DNA of 64,000 nucleotides, from assembly GCA_943788865.1 (NCBI GenBank), contig CALSRX010000001.1:248001-312000 (forward strand). Direction: 5' to 3'. Each line of letters opens with the position of its first letter. The first letter of the stretch is position 1. Source of the stretch: an uncultured Polaribacter sp. Its GTDB lineage: Bacteria > Bacteroidota > Bacteroidia > Flavobacteriales > Flavobacteriaceae. The notes under the pieces were generated by a model. That model saw only the letters and a list, made by a program, of their open reading frames with translations, searched no databases and was not told where the DNA came from. Shown in pieces: positions 58,713 to 64,000 of the stretch. The position numbers and the translations under genes are program-made.

Positions 58713-59627
58713 CTATAATTTTTGATTTTTATTCTTTTTCATTTTTTGATGAATTGCCTTTCTGTTTTTGAGGATTCCGTTTAACATTACAACAAATAAC
58801 ACAATAAAAGCTCCGTAATAAAACTCTGGCTTCATTTTTTCTTTATCTCCAAATACAAGCAACGCTAATAGAATTGCATAAATTGGTTCTAAATTCATGG
58901 TTAAAATAACTGTAAAGGGGGTTAAATACTTCATGACTTTGACAGAAACAATAAAAGCATAAGCTGTACAGATACTACTTAGAATAACTAAATAAAACCA
59001 ATCTGAATTTGACAAGCTAAAAAATTCAGTGGTAAAGCCTCCTGAAATAAACAAAAAGACAGTTACAAATACAACTCCAAAAAATAATTGATAAAATGAG
59101 ATTACTTCCGCATCATTCTTTTTTACAAACAATCCATTTAACACAGAAAAAAGTGCAGACAAAAACGAGGCTATCAAGGCATAAAAAATTCCTAAAGCAT
59201 ATTGAGTTTCAAAATTGAAAATAATATACAACCCTCCAATTACTAATAATCCGAGAACAATTTCTATAGTTTTTATTCTCCTTTTAAAAAACAACGGTTC
59301 TAAGAGCGAGGTAAAAAAGGCTCCTGTACTCATAGTCACTAAAGCTATCGAAACTGTTGAGACTTTAATGGCTTCAAAAAAAGCAATCCAATGCAATGCT
59401 ATAATTGTTCCGGTTAAAATAAATTTTAAAAGAGATTTACGATCTACAAGGAAATGTTTCTTTTTTATAAAAAAATAAAGCAACACAAACAGCACAGCCA
59501 ACAACATTCGGTACCAAACCAGCGGTATAGAATCTATACTTATTAATTTCCCTAAAATGGCTGTAAAACCCCAAATAAAAACAATAAAATGAAGCTGTAA
59601 AAAGTGTTTTAAATTATTTTCTGGCAT
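58713..59627 (-). CDS. EamA/DMT family transporter
   Basis: A 304-residue membrane protein with ten predicted membrane segments in two EamA repeats (about 5-140 and 150-290). The opening LHFIVFIWGFTAILGKLIS and the late NLEPIYAILLALLVFGD are typical of the drug/metabolite transporter superfamily. Substrate unknown; relatives export amino acids or other metabolites. It begins 14 bases before the lptG stop, so the two genes overlap and are probably translated together. The C-terminus is rich in lysine and asparagine. Confidence 0.88.
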   Translation of the reverse strand: MPENNLKHFLQLHFIVFIWGFTAILGKLISIDSIPLVWYRMLLAVLFVLLYFFIKKKHFLVDRKSLLKFILTGTIIALHWIAFFEAIKVSTVSIALVTMSTGAFFTSLLEPLFFKRRIKTIEIVLGLLVIGGLYIIFNFETQYALGIFYALIASFLSALFSVLNGLFVKKNDAEVISFYQLFFGVVFVTVFLFISGGFTTEFFSLSNSDWFYLVILSSICTAYAFIVSVKVMKYLTPFTVILTMNLEPIYAILLALLVFGDKEKMKPEFYYGAFIVLFVVMLNGILKNRKAIHQKMKKNKNQKL

Positions 59628-60700
59628 TATAATACAAGTATAATGCTAGTGCACCGAAAACCATATTTGGTATCCATACTGTTAACAAAGAATTTGCCCC
59701 TGCTACTGCTCCTAAAACTTCAGAAACTTTTAAGAAAAAAATATAAACAAACATTAAACCAAAACCTAGGGCTAAATTAACCCCCGTACCTCCTCTACGC
59801 TTTTTAAATGCTAAAGCAACGGCTATGATGGTTAACATATAAGATGCAATTGGTAAACTTGTTCGTTTATGTAATTCTACCAAATGTGCATTTAAATTTT
59901 TTACCCCCCTTTTTTTAGAAATATTGATGAATTTTATCAATTCATCTGAGGTCATTTCTTGCGCCAATGAAGTCTTATAAATTAAATCTTTTGGAGAAAA
60001 GGCAAAAACGGTATCAAGAGCAGTTCCCATAAAAATACTATCTCTATTTTTATAAACTCGTCTAATCTTATAAGTAGACAATCTAAACGTACTGTCTTTT
60101 TTATTCCAGCTTATATAGTTAGAAGTTAGTTTAGATTTTATTTTATTTCCATCATAAACTTCTGTAGAAAAGTTATACCCTGTATTTCCTTTTAAGTCAT
60201 AGCTCTGAATAAAGATATAAGTACTATCTGTTAATTGAAGGCTAAAATCTTTGATTATATTATCACCATATTTTATGGTTTCAAAATAAGTATTTTCAAA
60301 TTTTTTACGCACTTTACTACTACTAGGCACTACAAAATGATTCATCAACAACGCTAAAAATGTAACCAATGTTGCCCCAATAAAATAGGGATATAAAAAG
60401 CGTGTAAAAGAAACTCTTGCATTATTAATCGCAACAATTTCTGTATTGTTAGAAAGTTTAGATGTGAATATAATTACTGCAACAAATAATGCCAGCGGCA
60501 TAAATGTATTTGTATAATAAATGATGAAGTTTTTATAATAATCATTTACAATTTCAACTAAAGTAATGGTGTCAGATGCTAAAAATTTATCAACTTTTTC
60601 TGCTATATCAACTAGCAATACCAATTGGTATTAAGATTAGTAACGTAAAAACAAATGTTACTAAATATCTTTTTAATATGTACCAATCAATAATTTTCAA
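59614..60700 (-). CDS. lptG: LptF/LptG family lipopolysaccharide export permease (one apparent frameshift)
   Basis: A protein of about 361 residues with six membrane segments, three at each end of a large periplasmic domain. LptF/LptG move lipopolysaccharide from the inner membrane in the Lpt ABC transporter. From TTG 60700 it begins MKIIDWYILKRYLVTF, then an extra base near 60615 shifts the frame before VDIAEKVDKFL; the rest is intact. The C-terminal FGLMFVYIFFLKVSEVLG is typical. It starts 1 base past the tgt stop and overlaps the EamA gene. Whether it is LptF or LptG cannot be told with certainty; flavobacterial genes next to tgt are normally called LptG. Confidence 0.87.
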
Positions 60701-60701
60701 A

Positions 60702-61829
<1,128 letters not shown>

Positions 61830-61835
61830 TGCTTG

Positions 61836-61843
61836 CAAAGATA
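61836..61843 (-). promoter_or_regulatory. -7 promoter box of tgt
   Basis: On the minus strand TATCTTTG, an exact TAnnTTTG match, only 6 bases before the tgt ATG. The transcript would have almost no leader, which is common in Bacteroidota. Confidence 0.4.
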
Positions 61844-61884
61844 CAGTTATTTAAGAATTGTACTGTTAAAGAAACTATAGGATT

Positions 61885-62769
61885 TTACCTCTTTTTTCTT
61901 TTGAAAGAAGTATTAGAATTTCGTTTAGATTTTGGTGAGTTTTTCCTAAACGCTGCACTTTTCTTTGTAAAATCATTAGGTTTTAATATCGGTTTCTTTG
62001 AGGTTTTCTTTTTTGGTTTTTGTTTATCTACTGATGCTTCTTCCGTTTTAGAAGAACTAGCCACCATTGCATTAATTTCTGATAATTCTTTTTCGGAAAT
62101 TTCTCTCCAATCTCCAATTTTTAAAGAGCCTAATTTTACATTCATAATACGAGTTCGTTGTAATTTCAACACTTCGTACCCTAAGTATTCACACATTCTT
62201 CTAATTTGTCTGTTTAAACCTTGTGTAAGAATAATTTGAAATGTATTTGTACTGATTTTTGTAACGCTACACTTTTTGGTGACTGTTCCTAAAATCGGAA
62301 TTCCGTTAGCCATTTTTTGAAGAAAATCATCTGTAATTGGCTTATCAACTTTTACAACATAATCTTTTTCATGATTGTTACCTGCTCTCAAAATTTTATT
62401 AACGATATCACCATCGTTTGTTAAAAAAATCAACCCTTCGGAAGGTTTATCCAATCGACCAATTGGAAATAAACGTTCAGGATGATTTATATAACTGATA
62501 ATATTATTTTTTTCTTTAGAATCTGTTGTACATACAATTCCGATTGGCTTGTTAAAAGCGATGTACAATGTTTTAGGTTTAGATTGTAACTTTCTACCAT
62601 CAATTTTTACAACATCTCCATCAAAAACCCGATTTCCAAGTTCTGTTGGTTTTCCGTTAATTGTAACTCTACCTGCAATAATCAGCTTTTCTGCTTCTCT
62701 ACGAGAGCAAATTCCTGTACTGCTGATAAACTTATTAAGATTTGTAGATTGTTGATTGTTCTGTTCCAA
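61885..62769 (-). CDS. rluF: 23S rRNA pseudouridine synthase RluF
   Basis: A 294-residue enzyme. An S4 RNA-binding domain (about 10-60, NLNKFISSTGICSRREAEKLI begins it) is followed by the catalytic domain with Asp107 in GRLDKPSEGL and GLNRQIRRMCEYLGYEV. AFNKPIGIVCTTD and LQRTRIMNVKLG favour RluF, which modifies U2604 of 23S rRNA, over RluB or RluE. The last 60 residues are a basic Lys/Arg/Ser tail (KKKTSKKP ... KRNSNTSFKRKKR), a common addition in Bacteroidota. It is on the same strand as tgt, with a gap of 55 bases. Confidence 0.88.
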   Translation of the reverse strand: MEQNNQQSTNLNKFISSTGICSRREAEKLIIAGRVTINGKPTELGNRVFDGDVVKIDGRKLQSKPKTLYIAFNKPIGIVCTTDSKEKNNIISYINHPERLFPIGRLDKPSEGLIFLTNDGDIVNKILRAGNNHEKDYVVKVDKPITDDFLQKMANGIPILGTVTKKCSVTKISTNTFQIILTQGLNRQIRRMCEYLGYEVLKLQRTRIMNVKLGSLKIGDWREISEKELSEINAMVASSSKTEEASVDKQKPKKKTSKKPILKPNDFTKKSAAFRKNSPKSKRNSNTSFKRKKR

Positions 62770-62804
62770 AAGCCCTAAACTATTTCTACAAAGAAACGGA
62801 TTCT

Positions 62805-63407
62805 TTAAATAAGTATAGTTCTAAATGTTAAATTTATTCTTGGGGTTTTAATCAATTTTGTGGGTGGTAATCTATGTAACCAATTTGTTTGTGTAGTGCC
62901 TTTCATCACCAATAAACTTCCTTTTTCTAAAACAATATCTACTTTATGTTTTGTTTCTTTATGTTTAAAAGAAAACTTACGTTCTGCTCCAAGCGTTAAA
63001 GAAGCTATTTCTCCATTTTTCTTCAACATTTTTTCACCGTCAGAATGCCAAGCCATACCTTCTTCTCCTGAATGATATAAGTTTAACAAACAAGAATTAT
63101 AAGTTGCACTGCTTTCCTTTTCTACTATTTCTTTTAGCTCTAATAGCTCTTTCGTCCACAGTAAGGCCTGCTTGGTGACATTCGAATAATGATAGTAATA
63201 ATTGGTGTCTCCATACCAAGCAACTTTACGCTTTGTGATTATTTTTTTACCAAAAATCACCGCTTCATCATTTTTCCATTCGATTTTAGAGAGTAGTTTT
63301 TGATAATAAAATTGACTTTGGTTCTGCGTTAAAATCTTGCCATGATAATTTGAGATTCCATCATAAGGTAAAACATTGACTATTTTTTCTTGATTGAATA
63401 AATCCAT
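62805..63407 (-). CDS. alkB: AlkB-like alpha-ketoglutarate-dependent DNA repair dioxygenase
   Basis: A 200-residue Fe(II)/2-oxoglutarate oxygenase that reverses alkylation damage in DNA or RNA. The iron ligands are His121 and Asp123 (AWHSDGE) and His178 (NWLHRLPP); Arg190 and Arg196 (TPRINLTFR) bind 2-oxoglutarate. Length and layout match the AlkB/ALKBH2 type: WYGD near 64 and NSCLLNLYHSGEEGM near 104. It lies 35 bases upstream of rluF on the same strand. Confidence 0.92.
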   Translation of the reverse strand: MDLFNQEKIVNVLPYDGISNYHGKILTQNQSQFYYQKLLSKIEWKNDEAVIFGKKIITKRKVAWYGDTNYYYHYSNVTKQALLWTKELLELKEIVEKESSATYNSCLLNLYHSGEEGMAWHSDGEKMLKKNGEIASLTLGAERKFSFKHKETKHKVDIVLEKGSLLVMKGTTQTNWLHRLPPTKLIKTPRINLTFRTILI

Positions 63408-63501
63408 TATTTAAAAATACAAAAACCGGTTTATTAAAGCATCTATTTTGAAAAAAAGTCTCCTAGTTATTTTTTTCAAAATAGATGTAATTAAAAATTC
63501 A

Positions 63502-63509
63502 TACATTTG
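63502..63509 (+). promoter_or_regulatory. -7 promoter box of the HYC_CC_PP gene
   Basis: TACATTTG matches TAnnTTTG exactly and ends 8 bases before ATG 63518, so the transcript would be nearly leaderless. No TTG at the standard distance. Confidence 0.45.
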
Positions 63510-63517
63510 TAATTCAT

Positions 63518-63931
63518 ATGAAAAAAGTATTTCAAAAAATAACATCAATTTTAATGGCCGTAGTCGTCTTATTTTCTACGATGTCGTTTACTGTTGATTT
63601 GCATTATTGTGGTGATACTTTAGTTGAAACTGCAGTTTTTCATAAGGCAAAAGGTTGTGGCATGGAAATGCAAAACCCATCAACCGAAGATTGTGCTATT
63701 ATTAAAAGTGATTGCTGTTCTAATAATCAGATAGTAGTTGACGGTCAAGATGAATTACAAGTATCTTTCGAAAAAATTTCATTTGAAAAACAGCAATTTA
63801 TTACTTCTTTTATATATACATACATCAATCTTTTTGAGTCTGTAAAAGAAAGTACTAATTCTTATAAGGATTACAGTCCTCCTATAGTCGTCAAGGAACT
63901 CTACAAACTTGACGAGACGTATTTAATTTGA
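63518..63931 (+). CDS. HYC_CC_PP family protein
   Basis: A 137-residue protein named for its motifs: HYC at residues 29-31 just after the signal segment (about 8-25), CC at 66-67 and PP near 120. The family is found in Bacteroidota, usually beside TonB-dependent receptors for metals such as copper, and its Cys/His residues suggest metal binding. After the stop, 69 bases remain to the window end with no start yet visible, so the neighbour cannot be checked. The function is inferred from family. Confidence 0.85.
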   Translation: MKKVFQKITSILMAVVVLFSTMSFTVDLHYCGDTLVETAVFHKAKGCGMEMQNPSTEDCAIIKSDCCSNNQIVVDGQDELQVSFEKISFEKQQFITSFIYTYINLFESVKESTNSYKDYSPPIVVKELYKLDETYLI

Positions 63932-64000
63932 TTTTAAACAATAAACTTTTTTATCCTTCAGAGCTATTCTTTTTAGGATAATTTCTTGCATTCTGTGTTT

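Overview
The window is chromosomal DNA from a marine-type member of the Flavobacteriaceae (Bacteroidota), most like Polaribacter or Tenacibaculum. The evidence is strong AT richness, the gliding genes gldF and gldG, TAnnTTTG promoter boxes, lipoprotein signals of the Bacteroidota kind, a HYC_CC_PP protein and many proteins of flavobacterial type. The genus is a guess. I see no rRNA operon, CRISPR array, prophage, IS element or plasmid functions.

Layout. 1-3.5 kb: purC (cut by the window edge), phoH, SAM hydrolase, a monooxygenase-like protein and a GNAT. 3.5-5.9 kb: gldF-gldG. 6-16.7 kb: a PqiA-like membrane protein; an operon of dienelactone hydrolase, PAP2 phosphatase, bacterial-ceramide-synthase-like acyltransferase and MFS permease; a membrane protein/HTH pair; a Na+ symporter preceded by a 35-codon gene; and a PIG-L deacetylase. 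16.9-19.5 kb: dnaN, then two membrane-protein genes, then a second copy of the dnaN 3' end and its terminator. 19.5-31.3 kb: acpH, ggt, a VOC protein, a tricorn-type protease, a pseudouridine synthase, DinB, a broken flavin oxidase-like gene, a protein of two tandem repeats, an AI-2E transporter and a methyltransferase. 31.6-38.3 kb: an NAD-type formate dehydrogenase (NuoEF-like subunit, catalytic subunit, fdhD) followed by a three-repeat outer-membrane-like protein. 38.4-45.4 kb: a dipeptidase, a secreted nuclease, a polyamine operon (arginine decarboxylase, agmatinase, deoxyhypusine-synthase-like protein) and three tRNAs. 45.5-64 kb: pgpH, thiolase, NlpC/P60, a TPR protein, gyrA, clpC, a thioredoxin lipoprotein, accA, an EamA transporter, lptG, tgt, rluF, alkB and a HYC_CC_PP protein.

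A caution for any user: single-base indels break genes in four patches (about 24.6-27.5, 41.6-43.5, 52.2-54.1 and 60.6-61.7 kb). The broken genes include gyrA, tgt, lptG and clpC, and the conserved protein always resumes in another frame. I read these as consensus errors in the sequence and annotate whole genes across them. Only the flavin oxidase-like remnant near 27.5 kb, which also lacks its middle, looks like a real pseudogene.

I did not find a clear new defence or mobile system. The most unusual features are the dnaN-end duplication bracketing two genes, the ceramide-synthase-like/PAP2 operon, a Cys-to-Ser change in the active site of an NlpC/P60 protein, the three-repeat barrel-like protein behind formate dehydrogenase, and a palindromic intergenic element near 22 kb.
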